The notes under the pieces: model-generated
What the model saw: only the letters and a program-made list of their open reading frames with translations
What the model was told of the DNA's origin: nothing
The model's database searches: none
Shown here: positions 36,272 to 47,935 of the stretch, in pieces
Layout: each line of letters starts with the position of its first letter
Numbering within the stretch: the stretch's first letter is position 1
Translations under genes and position numbers: made by a program
Assembly (NCBI GenBank): GCA_019722365.1
Contig: JADFUC010000539.1
Span: forward strand, 33,042 to 97,041
DNA from: Lithospermum erythrorhizon
Lineage: Eukaryota; Streptophyta; Magnoliopsida; Boraginales; Boraginaceae
Direction: 5' to 3'
DNA: 64,000 nt

Positions 36272-38476
36272 CTAATGGTCCTTCCAGATGTTAATGTTCT
36301 CTCCATTTCCTACTCTCCAAGTTATATGATTTTTAATTTGATCAAGGCTAGATCTAAGGCTTTGCCAAGTCCAGGAGGGGTTATTATTTTTTTTGGTGTT
36401 ATTTATGGGGGAACTTTTAGGATGTGATTTTCGACTCTGAATAAAGAATTCACTGGGGCGCCCGGATGGTTGACAAGTCGCCATCCGTTTCCTACAAGGA
36501 GGTAAGGTTAAATGGCGAAGATGCTTGAAACCTAATCCTCTTTTCTTTATCGAAAGCAAGTAGAAAGCCTCAACGATCCAATGAATGATGGTATTGAGAG
36601 CCACCGCAGGAAATCGGGCAAGGATTTTCTTAATCTCGCTGAGTGTCGGGTAAAGAGGGAATTTATAGATTCTCATGGTATAAATAAAGGATCTATTGAG
36701 AACCGATTTTATGAGGGTAACTCACTCAACAAAATTAAGGAAACTTTGATTTCCAACTTAAGCTTTTTATTTTTATTTTATCCAATATTTGCAAAACATT
36801 TTCCGACGCGATTAATATCAAGAAAAATACCAAGGTAATTCCTCAAACCAAATAGGGGTTACTATTAATTTCCGCTAATATGATATCTTTTGATTTTTGG
36901 TATAAAAAGTAATGGGTGTTGATAATAGATTTATTAAAATTAATAATGTGTTTTACAAAAAAAATTTAATTACCTTTTTTCGCTTAGGTGAATAAAGAAA
37001 ACTGCCATTTGCAAAAAAGGGTATGATTAATTTCAGCCATTTCTCGCTATAGAAATTTCATTTAAACATTTTGAATTTTGGACTGGATACGAGTAGTGGT
37101 AGGCCTCCCGAGCATACGGCGAAGAGAATTATGAGAGGGCTGCCTTAACGGAGACCACATCGACGCTCGCGGAGCGGTAGTTTGGCTTATCACTAAAATC
37201 GAGAATCGATGTCGGATATGGCGACGTGGATCACACGATGGTCATGGAGCATATGCATAAGAGAATGCAGGTCACTCCCATTGTTATTCAATGTTAAGGA
37301 AAATCTATTTTAGTCAGACAACGATGACAAAATCTCAATTGACTCGCCCAAAGGCTCTCATTATGTCAATTTTTAATGGCTACGAGCCCATTTTTTTTTA
37401 TTTTTTTTATGTTTGAGCCAATGGCGCCATGAAGTTCCTCGCTATCAAGATAAATTGCCCTGGCCTTCTTCCTCAAAAGCCATTTCGGGTAAGTACAGAG
37501 CCAAGATTTAGGTTGGGAGTCTATCAATTACGACTTTAAGCAACTTTGTAGATAACATTGCAGTTATCGATCGGCCTAAAATCCTCGATCAAGTCAGTTG
37601 GGATTTTTTCGTATGAGTAACGGGCAAGTTATTGATTTCTTGAGAACGTGTCCAAAGATTAAGGAAGTCCATAGTTGTTTTGTGGAGGTCGCCACCAACA
37701 ACATTCCAATTAGTTTGATAGAATTCAAAGAGGGAATCCATCGTGCATGTGATTTGATCAGTATCTGGAAGAGAGTTTACTTTCACTTCTTCCGGTAAAG
37801 AATGGAAGATCGAGACACTACTAAGCGGCGCGTATGTTAGACGGTTTAATAATGGGTGCTTTTGATTGAGGCCTGGGGATGTAGAGTTTTGAAGAAATTA
37901 ATACAACGGTTCGATATCTTTTCTTTAAGAAAGGATTGGTTATCTTCCTCAGAATTATTTCTAAAATTGGCTAATTTTTTATTTGTATTTGATACGAGCA
38001 TGAAGAATTTAGAGTTCACATCTCCATTTTTGTTTCCAAGAAGATTCTTTAGAGCAAAGCAAGGCAATCCACCTGGATTCAAGACTTTTTTTCACTTTTT
38101 GATTTTTTTGATTTTGAGGTTTGGGGATGGCGGATTTTCGAGGGAGGATTGAATATTTAACATTTTGAAAAAAAAAATCCGAGGCGTGAATAATTCCAGC
38201 TTTTATTTCATTTTTGTGTTTTGAGCTTAGATAGAAAATGAAAGCATTTGAGTGGCATTTGCAGTGAGTTGTGAGGTTCCTTTCTCCCATGCTTCCCGGA
38301 CTAATTTTGTAAAGTCCAACAGAGAAAAACATTTCGAATTTGGAAGCGGTCTGGGGAAGATTTAATTTATTAGCGAAATGATTAAAGGCTATGATCCGAT
38401 CTTTCGATCGGGAGGATTTTGCGTGTAGCTTCAGAGTTAAACAATTCCAATCAAAATTACTCATTGCTCGATCCAA
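36272..38476 (-). pseudogene. LINE ORF2 reverse transcriptase remnants
   Basis: Successive minus-strand frames at 38009-38476, 37846-38082, 37589-37786 and 36272-36676 carry conserved landmarks of plant L1 ORF2 in the correct order, from the linker after the AP endonuclease through RT to the WRVGNG(E/D) motif. The RT catalytic FADD/YADD motif could not be read. Four or more frame shifts separate the pieces, so no functional enzyme remains. Confidence 0.75.
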
Positions 38477-40837
38477 TTTTTCAAAGATTGCATTGCCATT
38501 TCTTTTCCAAATTCAAGTGTAATGACAACCCGTAGTATGAATGTCTCTCAAATCCAAAGGAAAACGAAGTCGTATGAAGGATATCAAGCTCGAATCGGTT
38601 TTACGAGGGAAGTGAATTTATCCATGTCAAGTTAACACTTCGTCAAGTCTCCACAAAGGATAATGGAATTATTTGGTGCTGACGCAATTGATTGGCAATG
38701 TAATTTCAAGTTTCATTCCTATGATTTTATTTAGCGCCATATATACATCCAAAGATATCGTGGATTAACTAATTTCGTAAATAATTTTAAAACACACGAG
38801 ATTTTTGATAGGAAAATAAGGAAACATTAATATTATAGGAAACCCGTCCTAAAGACTACCACTATGTTATATAACATCAACACCAAAAGTAATTGGAAAT
38901 AAAAAAGACGGAAGAAGCATATTAGCATTTTTATCAGAAAAGCATATATTTTGCTAGAAGAATGTCCGTTTATAACGCTTCGATGAGCCTTATAGTACCT
39001 AACCGGTAGAAATCAATCGAGAATTTTGCCAGCCTAAATTTAAGATTACGACGTTATTCGTGTCATGGTGAACATCCTCCCAAATCCCTTTATTAAAATT
39101 AGACATTGTGGACTTAATTGAATTAAAAACACTAGTGCAGTTTTTAAATTTATAAATGGACATATTTGATAAGATTGGGTTAGGATTACCTTTATTCATT
39201 TGGTCGCCTTATCTCCTTCTGCCTCTCCTCATCTAGTCAACTCACTTAAAGCCTGTGGCTACCCATACCTCGCCATCCCATTCCTCCATCCACCTGAGAG
39301 GACCAAATTTCCAGGTCCATGGATTCGCTTTTTTCTTCTTGTCTAACACTAGCCAAAACCAGTCATCCTTACCCAAAGATTCCTTAACCTGGCCCGACTC
39401 GCCAACAAAACTCTACTTTTCAACCATATCACCTCTTCCATCCACAATTAATTTTGTCCAACCCCAAAGCCGGTATCGATTAAGAATCGATCTACAAGTA
39501 AAAGCTTGAACGCCAATTCGCCTAATTCAATTTATTGAGGGTTGTAAAACATTGACTTTGGCTATCGATCCTAAGGATTTCATTGTCCAAAGAAAGAGTC
39601 TATCTTGGTTTCGGTGGAGAAATTATCCGCATCCACTTATCTTCGAGGAGTTCACACCCCTTCGAGGGAATCTACCATATTAATCCAAAATAAATATGAG
39701 GAAGTGGGAGTTATCTTTTTCTTCATCAAATTGAAGCATGTTTGAGAAATTTTTAATCTTTCCTTCAATTTTTGTATTCCATTCTTTTGACATTTCGGGG
39801 CTACCACCCAAGAATACAGATAAGGTCAATTTTACACGATGAAGATGTAAGAGCGGGTCAAATCGAGATCGGCTGAGAGTCAATTTGTATCACGAGGCTG
39901 TGGGATGATTTCAATTCGTTCTTTACAGAAGTCAACATACCCAAACCATCAATCGAGTCTTTATCGCTGTCGCTTGCAAAACCAATCCGCCGAGGAGCCC
40001 GAGTAAAAGAAAGTTCCTTGATTCATTCCATTCCCCACGATTGCTTCTTAGGGAGTCATTTACTTTTACCCAATATTCATAGTAGCCTGACTGATAATGT
40101 CAGTCTTCCACACTGCTATTGTATGTTGGGAAGGCTCACGCCAAGAATAGACCCTCGAGTTGCAAGTTCTATTTGTCCCACGAAAATTGCTCAATTTCTC
40201 TCTATAAGCTCAAAGTTGAAAGTGGCATGGGAAGTCGCCCTAATGAAATGGAGGATGAGGTTTAAAGCGAGGCGGTGAGAGACGAGATCGTGCTTAGGGG
40301 TCGGGTCAGCGGCCGTTGGAATTTTGGGAACCGGATGTTGTCTACTAACAGGTCAATACGTAGGGTCTACTTATTATTCATATGTGAGTCAATGAATTAC
40401 GGAGGTAGATACCTTCAAAGTGTGATGGTAAATGTTTTGTGTGTATGGAGGCTGGGAGGTTTGAGGATTGGGGATTTGGACCGCTGGGGTTTATAGATGT
40501 GCCTGAGGAGCAGCTTTGAAGGCATGAATGTGGATTTCATTGGGGTTTTCGAGATGTTAGTCCTCATTTCTCAAGGTGGTTGGTCAGCTATGGCTATCAT
40601 CACGAGGATCTTGATATCATTAGGATCGTAATCATGGGACACGCAGAAATTGTCCTCTACCATCCAGAGATCAAAAAAGATAAATGACAAGATTCCTCGT
40701 TTCTCCCCAATGCAGGAATCTATGATTCTAGGTCAAAGAGGCACATCATAGCTCATGAAAGTGCTCGGGTTTTGGTCTTGGTTGTTCTCCTGAATGTGGT
40801 AAAGGTAATTGGTTAATGCAGCCTCCGCGCTGTGTCT

Positions 40838-40879
40838 ACAATGGAGGATAGAGTGCCCAATTCTTCCACAATGGTAACA
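40838..40879 (-). pseudogene. LINE ORF1 CCHC zinc-knuckle
   Basis: The minus strand encodes CYHCGRIGHSILHC in a single frame, a perfect CX2CX4HX4C zinc knuckle of the type that follows DUF4283 in the first ORF of plant LINEs. All four metal ligands are conserved even though the flanking frames are broken. Confidence 0.8.
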
Positions 40880-41699
40880 AGCTCGTAAGACATTTTCATA
40901 TATGAAGTTCACCCAAATTATTGTGTTTTCAAGGGTGCGAATTTATAAGTCTGTAACCATGGAGCGAGAAAGGAACTCGGATTCTAACACGACAAATCAG
41001 TATCGCCATAAGAAAGGGGAGACTCATTCTAACACCAAGATTTCTCTCAAATGCTTCTGCCATTCTTCTCACATTCCCGCCGTAAAAGTATTCCTGCATA
41101 TCATGAAGTTTGGACCCAAAGATCACGTATGATATCAAATTCGAAAAATCAAATTTGGAGTCCAACGACGGCAACGGTGAGTTCCCATTTATGTCAAGGG
41201 AGACGTTGACTACATTATCCGGCCTTCTTCAATAGTGAAGCCGAAAAGGTAGACAGCCTCTTCATTCAACATTGACCACTCCCCTAAGCCAACAACGAAT
41301 AACACTGGGTGCTTGCACCCTTTCCACGTAGAAGAATTCAAGATTCTTGGTACTCAAGGAAGTTCTAGTGCGTTTCTAGCCATGGTTTCGTCCATTAGTC
41401 CAAGTTTGTCTATAATTTGTGCCGGGAGGATCAGAGGAGAGTTATTATGTCAATGCTTGTGGAATTTAGATTGTTTATGTTTCGCAAAAAGCTTGGGACT
41501 AGTGAAAGGTCGATTACTTGCAGATTAAACGGGATTTTCATGTAAGCGGGTTTAGTTTCAATCTGTGAATTAGAATAAAACGACGTCAATTGTACCATCA
41601 ATACAAAGTGAGAAACTCGATCGGGTAGTATTTTTTTAAGAAACAAATGCCTCAAGCAGGGAGAGCGCCTATAGCGGAAGCCGGAGGTCGGTAGCGCTT

Positions 41700-42836
41700 A
41701 AATGAAGCCAGCGCTGGAATTGTTCTCAACCTAATTAAATAAGTGTAATGGATGGGGAAAAGAGAAGGATGTAGCAGAAAGGATGCTCTAAAGAAATGCT
41801 AAGTTTAATGTGTAGGCGGATGTTTGTCCGAGGTACCTATCATAGACTCAAACACAAAGTAAAAAGAACGGATATGAATTTGATTAAAGTCTGCTCGTAG
41901 TTGAGATCTTCTTCACGTATTTACTTGGGCAAAAGATAATTTTGGATTTTTTAAAAATATGGAAAAGTGCGCTAAACTGTAAAAGGCGGCTTTGTTTTTG
42001 GAGAAACTTTTTATAAGATGGGTACTAAGATGTAGAAAATTAAAAAGTCAAATAATGAGCGAATATGTATTTAAAATATGCAAATGATCAAGGATCGATA
42101 AAAGATCGACAAGCGAGGTTCTCGCTGAAAAGTTCAATATAATGCAACGCCGCTTCTTTTATTAAGGATTGTATCATGATGGAAAGCAAGTTCGGGAACA
42201 CTTGCTTTGGAGTGAGAATTCCCAGAAGAGTAAAATGTGAATGGTCAAAATAAATGTCTCGCCGTAATATTGGATTAATTTTACTAAAATCTAGTCAAAG
42301 AAATCAAACTTCAATTTAATCCATCTAATTATATTTATGTTCAATGTGGGTATATTGCAAGTTGCAACATATCATATCTCATATTTATGTTACTAAAATA
42401 TTCAAGTCACAGCTGTGATCAATTAATGAATAAAAATTATTTCATACAAAGTTCACACACAATCTCAAACAAATAATTAATTTAAAGTTCATAATACCGA
42501 AGAACATTTAACAAAACAGAATATAGTGAGCTACTGATTTTTGATAATCGGATTATTTGAATCAACAAGTTTAAAGTTCCAATTAAAATTTCATAAATAT
42601 TCTTACTTATTATCGTCTCCATCAATGTCATGATAGGCGTGCTTTATACTTTAGAATTGAGTTGAGCATTGTTACATCTATCAAACTTTCCATCACTTTC
42701 AGACTTTTAGAAGACAGTCTTCGTATGTATACATTTGTCCAAGTATAAATTAACAAAATTATATAGTACCATATTTATGTTAAATCTTACAAATCTTAAA
42801 CTTTTTCTTTCTTTCCCCCGATTAAATTACCTATTG
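41700..42836 (+). other. Distal intron sequence before exon 2
   Basis: The sequence is AT-rich and non-coding, with no open frame. It ends in a pyrimidine tract (CTTTTTCTTTCTTTCCCCC, 42801-42819) expected of a 3' splice region. No AG occurs between 42767 and 42846. In-frame stops at 42764 and 42797 rule out extending exon 2 upstream past them. Confidence 0.7.
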
Positions 42837-43519
42837 CGGTCGCTGGAGAGGGTTTCCTAGCTCGTGACATGGCTTTTGAGAACACTGCCGGTCCAGAGAA
42901 GCACCAGGCTGTTGCACTTCGAATCAATGCAGACTTAGCTGCAGTTTATAGGTGCACCATCAGTGGCTACCAAGACACATTATACATCCACTCATATCGC
43001 CAATTTTACCGGGAATGCAACATTTCCGGCACTATAGACTACATATTTGGCAATGCAGCTGTTGTTTTCCAGGGCTGTAACATCATCTCCAGGATGCCAT
43101 TGCCCGGACAAGGCACGGTGATCACCGCACAATCCAGGGACTCCCCTGATGAACCTACCGGGATTTCCATACAGAATTGTTCCATTCTGGCCACGGATGA
43201 ATTGTACTCTAATCTGGACACTGTAAATAGCTACTTGGGCAGGCCGTGGAGAAATTACTCGACCACGGTTATCATGGAATCTTTTATTGATGACTTTATT
43301 GATCTGGTGGGTACAGGTGGTCGAAGTGACGGGTTAGATACGTTGTATTATGGTGAATATGAAAATAGTGGTCGGGGGGCGGACACGGCAAATCGGGTTA
43401 CTTGGGCGGGTTATCATGTAATGGATTATGATGAGGCGTCTCAATTCACAGTTTCTGAGTTCATCACTGGAGAAGAATGGCTTGATTCCACTTCATTCCC
43501 TTATGATGATGCGGTTTGA
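42837..43519 (+). CDS. Pectin methylesterase, type I, exon 2 (catalytic domain)
   Basis: Exon 2 completes codon 309 and encodes residues 309-535, ending at TGA. The protein joins as SATI, then AVAGEGFLARD, with no gain or loss of residues against the family. Catalytic residues are Q332 (in HQAVALR), Q354 and D355 (in GYQDTLY), D376 (in DYIFGNAA) and R444 (in LGRPW). The spacings 22, 1, 21 and 68 are identical to carrot PME Q113, Q135, D136, D157 and R225. Region IV reads DYIFG instead of the usual DFIFG, a conservative change. The C-terminus has the expected AGYHV, SEFITGEEWL and FPYD elements. The frame is intact, so the product should be an active secreted cell-wall enzyme if splicing is correct. 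Confidence 0.95.
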
Positions 43520-44150
43520 TTCTCGGATCAGGGAATTTGTAATTGTTAGCTAACACAAGGATGCTTTTATTTATAGTATGATTCCAATTAATGAACTTCT
43601 GAAATGCACGTATCCGCATGTATAAGGCGTTTCCAGTTTTAAAAATCTAGTGGTGGTGAATATAAAATTAAAATTTGACACTACTAGAAGATACAGCATA
43701 ACAATTGACAATATACACCCTTAGAAAATATGTGCATATTTAAATGTTATGGGAAAAAGTATTAAATTTTAGTTAACGAAAACATTACCATATAAGAACT
43801 TACTCCCTCTATCCCAAAAATAGGTGGTTTGACTTTAATTTACCCATGAAACTTGGTTGGTTTTGTAGAGTGTGTGAATTTGTGGTATAGATTGATTCGA
43901 TTTCTCCTCACACTCTGGCTTTCTTGGTTGAAATTTGTCTGCAGGACTTCCTAATGTAATTTAACTGGTAAGTAATTTATAGGCTAGTATACAGATCCGA
44001 GGTCTAAATAGTTATCAAACATATTTGACATGGGATCTATATGAAAAAATACTACGTCCAGTGTGACACAACTTTTGTAATCTGTCCAAATTTTTGTAAG
44101 ACACCAATAACGATGAAGTACGTGGGGAGATTTAAACGAAAAAGGGTTGT
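43520..44150. other. 3' flank of the PME gene with transposon-like ends
   Basis: No canonical AATAAA poly(A) signal was found close to the stop; AATTAATGAA at about 43586 is the nearest AT-rich candidate. Two transposon-like termini occur: CACTACTAGAAG at 43679 (CACTA-type) and TACTCCCTCTATCCC at about 43800 (Stowaway-type). Neither has a matching opposite end in the window, so neither is called as an element. Confidence 0.4.
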
Positions 44151-44650
44151 CATAAGGATTTACGATAAAGATCAATACGATAATAATTACCTTGTATTAA
44201 CAAGAAAATTTTATCGTGAAATAAAGAGTGCAAATGAAAGTGAATGGAGCCAGATCAAACATGATAGCCTTACCTCGTATTAACGAGGAAATTCCACTAG
44301 TGAATATGACCACTCACGATAATAATCACCTCGTATTAAAGAGGAAATTTCACGAGTGAATAAGATAATTTGTGAAGTGAATGAATAAGATCAATCACGA
44401 TAACAATCACCTAGTATTAACGAGAAGATTCCACGAGTGAATAAGATCACTCACAACGTGAATGATTAAGATCAATCACGATAATAATCACCTCGTATTA
44501 ACGAAGAAATTTCACGTGTGAACAAGATCACTCGTGAAGTGAATGACTAAGATCAATCATGATAGCAATCACCTCGTATTAATGAAGAAATTCCAAGAGT
44601 GAATAAGATCACTCATGAGGTGAATGAATAAGATCGATTATGAAATGGAG
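44150..44650. repeat. 81-bp tandem repeat array with hairpin motifs
   Basis: Successive anchors CACCTxGTATTAA lie at 44327, 44408, 44489 and 44570, exactly 81 bp apart. Two more, less regular copies start at about 44188 and 44271. Each unit holds a CCTCGTATTAACGAGG-type dyad (perfect at 44273-44288: 6-bp arms, 4-base loop), a TTCACGAGTGAA-type dyad and GATCACTCACGA-like sequence. Units differ by a few substitutions. There is no coding capacity. Confidence 0.9.
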
Positions 44651-46290
44651 TACCCACGTATTTTTAAAGAGTCCCCTGAAATTTTTAACACAATTTGAAT
44701 GGTTTATTAGAATAATGCTTAGAAATGGTAAGAATCTGGAAGCAAACAACTTTTGCAAAGACATCAATAATTTATTCATATATTATTACAGACGAAATGT
44801 AACAATATATAAATAACAATAAAGAAATCGTGTGAATACAATTTCCTTAGAAAGCAATTAAAATGCTACTACTTCGTTTGCTTTCGAGGCTACGGAGGAG
44901 ATCATTTGAGGACAAAATCACTCGTGAATGGTTTCACGACAACGGAGAACCACCGATGGTGAGCTTGATACATAACTGACAAAAGCACTTTCGAAAATAG
45001 AGAATGGGAGCTATCTGGTTTTTGTGTATTTCGTGTGTGTTATTTTGATTTCCTCTGTCTGTGGAGGAGTTGATGGATATGATGAATATATAGCCACATT
45101 GAACCAAAACGTTTTCAGGACATTAAGGAGCACTAAACACCCTTAATACACAAATCAATCATTTTTCTTCATCAAGGCACTAATCTCTAACAGCTTGACA
45201 TTTATGGAGGCTTGAATTTGAATTTTTCAGGTGCAAAAATGAGTTGTCGGAGCCAATTGGATTCGCACAAGCCCCCTTTTGAACTGCATTCATGTTTTGC
45301 GAAGATTACATGTGCTGGCATAGTTCCGCAATCCTCGACTCATTTTCCATGATTGGCGTCCCAAAGGCGCTGGGAGCTTTGGCATAGTACTAGTAACACG
45401 TTTACTAAAAGGCTTGGAGAGTCTCTGCCCTTAAGTGGCACTCTTCCACTATCCCTCCTATGCTGGGACAAATGGCAAATTCGAACTCTCTTTCCCATCC
45501 ATCTTTGCATACTTGCGTACATAGTTATAGAATTTTGGATTCCACAATGATATCAACATCCCCATGAATCAAAATTTGTATTCAAACAAAATCACAAATA
45601 AAATATCCCCATTGGATACAAATTTAAAGATATTGGCTCGTGATCGGTGATAAACGACAACATTGATTTCTAGGTATGATGGCCTTGGAACCTTCCACTT
45701 GTGTCACGTATGTTTACATTCGCTAGCAGACATAGTAGACACAATGTCTTGGAACTAATCCGTTTTCGATAGCAAGTGACTTCACGTCGCACAGTCTCGA
45801 TTTGGCTTCGTATCGGTTCTCAACCATTGTGTCAGTTGGGCACTTGGACACGTGCTTGGTTCTACGTGGTTTAGGTCGAAATCGCCCTAAAGTATGGTTT
45901 CTTGTCTCAGGTAGATTATTGCCTTTTTTCATCTAGGATTGGGTAGGGAAAATACATTCTTATGCGATATGAGCTCATGGAACTGAGATCTTGGGATCTC
46001 ACGTCAACTAGGTAGGGGTTGTCGCTCGTTCGCATATTGTCTCAGGGCTTTCGATCACGTTCCTTTTTCGTTGAACTCTCGACTAGTTCTCTTGTAACCT
46101 CTTGGTTAGTGGATCCTGATGTTATCCTTTTGAGTCTCGAATGATCAACAATGATAACTCCGGTTGATTATTTGTCTAATGGTATTATGACTTGACGAAT
46201 GTGTCTCGACTTACCGTTATCGTGTCTTCAGAGCCTCTGATTCTTGCTTTCATTATGTAGCAGTATAGCCAAAATGTTGCTTTGCTCACC
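44650..46290. other. Non-coding stretch between the 81-bp array and the CACTA terminus
   Basis: No recognisable domain is present. Short frames at 45340-45550 and 45723-45932 overlap on both strands and look like chance. Part may be decayed LTR sequence but no LTR boundary or coding match supports it. Confidence 0.35.
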
Positions 46291-46559
46291 ACACTAGAAG
46301 AAAAGGAGTTTTGTAAGCGGCCAAAATGTCACACAAATGAAGCAAAGGCATCATGTGGCGTTATTTTGGTGATAAATGCGTGAAATTTGCCGAGCGTCAT
46401 AGAATAGAGAACATCATAATGCGTTGCCATGATAAAATTACATCAGGCTATGACGTTTCAATAAATCACCCGTACGAGGCTAACAAATACGTAATTTCTA
46501 AGAACCGCCCACATGATACTAAATTACATTTTTTAGATACGTTGCATATGTCACGGTTA

Positions 46560-46750
46560 TAAGCACACTTAACTACCTATATAATCAAAGTTATAATTAG
46601 TGTGTAATTAAAAAAGGGCTAAATCACGCTTAACCTGGCGCCACATGAGCGTTAGCATAATAATAGCTTATAAGCACACTTAATTACCTAATTAATCAAA
46701 GTTATAATTAGTGTAATTAAGGAGCTAACTATCCAAAGCCTGGCGCGACA
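46560..46750. repeat. Subterminal direct repeat of the CACTA element, 111-bp period
   Basis: TAAGCACACTTAA starts at 46560 and again at 46671. Each is followed by a TACCTA, AATCAAAGTTATAATTAG and TGTAATTAA series and then by CCTGGCGC. Subterminal repeats that bind transposase are typical of CACTA elements, which fits the position 270-460 bp inside the terminus. Confidence 0.7.
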
Positions 46751-47879
46751 AGCGAATGTAAATAACGCATAGTATCTTCGTCTTAGTATTAAATAATTAA
46801 ATAAATATATAGTAAAATAGGGTTAAATTAACTTCATGCCTTGACATCATTATATTATTTAAGTCATTAAATTTGAGTTCATGAGGAGAAATGCAGTACA
46901 TTTAATTTCTATACTTATTGCTTGAATTTCACTAATTTAATATTAAATAATTAAATATTTAAATAACTATTCTAGGTATTGATAAGAAAACGTAGCAGGA
47001 ATACTTACAGTATTTCATGTGAAAAGCGTCATCTTTGTTTAATTAGAACTTTTTAAAAGAAAATACATGAGAATAATTTAATTTCTATGATATAAATATG
47101 AACTATTCATTTCATATATTTAATAATTTAATTTAAAATATATATATGAGCAATATTATTAACTTGATGATCAAAAGTCTCTTTGAATATTATAATAAAA
47201 GAATAATTAAATTATAAATATGGTATATTCATAAACAATCTATAAATATATACAAATAAAAACAAATCTATAAAATCATTATTACCAAACCAAAATAAGA
47301 GAAAATACTTAATATACAATAAAAATAACAAATCTATATAATTGTTGAATAACATTGAAACTCCCTATAAGACACACTATAATGACAAACAATCATGTTC
47401 AATATCAAATACAGAAAACATCAACTAATAAATCAATTCAATATCAAAGGTACAATAATGGTAACATGAAATATTACATGTAAATGGAAACTAATCTTCT
47501 AAAGTCTCTCTTTCTTGTAATCTTCATTTACTGCAAATGCATTTCCAGACTATATCATCATTATATAAACCCGGCAGCACGAGAATAGTATCATTATCTA
47601 GCTGCAAATTGTTGGTTACGATAGGTAGTAGCGCGAGGTTGTTCTTCTTCTGAAAGAAGTGGCATCATTGTCGTCATGTTCTTGGATGTTGGTCGATCAA
47701 TTCGGCTCATACCCGAATGTTTTGTTCTTCCATTCAAAGTTTCTTGTCATCGTGCAAAGTCGAGGTAGAGGCAGCTTGTTGCTGACTTGTGGGCGGGGAT
47801 AAAGAGGATCATCTTGTGAACTTGTGCTTTCTTTTTTTAATATACACGATCCGATTTCTTAGAAGATGCACTGCGTCAA

Positions 47880-47935
47880 CTTCTTGGTGTCAAACCAGCG
47901 ACACTTGAATAAGACAACTATTTAAGTTCAGAGCC
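47880..47935 (-). pseudogene. CACTA transposase DUF4216 fragment
   Basis: On the minus strand the bases at 47880-47930 encode VVLFKCRWFDTKK-like residues, the end motif of DUF4216. It is the counterpart of the fragment at 2655-2761. Upstream residues are out of frame. Confidence 0.55.

Larger units (their letters stand above)
35170..41690 (-). mobile_element. Near-full-length degraded LINE (L1-type) in antisense to the PME gene
   Basis: In minus-strand order from 41690 leftwards: ORF1 remnants with a DUF4283-like stretch (40929-41655), a CCHC zinc knuckle (40838-40879), the region after the endonuclease with LDRAMSNFDWN-like residues (38009-38476), a GDVNSKFF element (37846-38082), the RT start WNVVGGDLHKTTMDFLN (37589-37786), the RT C-terminal PSWTWQSLRSSL and WRVGNGENINIWKDH (36272-36676), and a zf-RVT end WIKRNDLIFSQ (35631-35870). 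This is the standard ORF1-ORF2 layout of plant L1 elements. Frames are shifted many times. The ends are approximate and no poly(A) tail or target duplication was fixed. Confidence 0.8.
28104..42836 (+). other. 14.7-kb phase-1 intron of the pectin methylesterase gene
   Basis: The intron starts GTAAAT, a normal donor. A pyrimidine tract (42801-42819) precedes exon 2. Continuity with the PME family (SATI, then AVAGEGF) places the 3' boundary after 42836. There the dinucleotide is TG instead of AG, and the final six bases CTATTG equal the last six of exon 1 (28098-28103). The next AG is at 42847-42848, twelve bases into exon 2 and in frame. Inserted elements account for most of the length: antisense LINE remnants, a Stowaway MITE, an inverted-repeat element and a tandem repeat. 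Introns at this position are normally far shorter in plant PMEs. Confidence 0.8.

Noticed and set aside
42837..42868. Starting the second PME open frame at the Met codon 42869 as a separate gene
   Set aside because: Residues just upstream (AVAGEGFLARD) are family-conserved and continue exon 1 in the correct phase, so this Met is internal.
43679..43700. CACTACTAGAAG, a CACTA-like terminus after the PME gene
   Set aside because: No matching opposite terminus, subterminal repeats or target duplication could be found nearby.
43800..43830. TACTCCCTCTATCCC, a Stowaway-like end
   Set aside because: No inverted counterpart with a flanking TA within a plausible MITE length.
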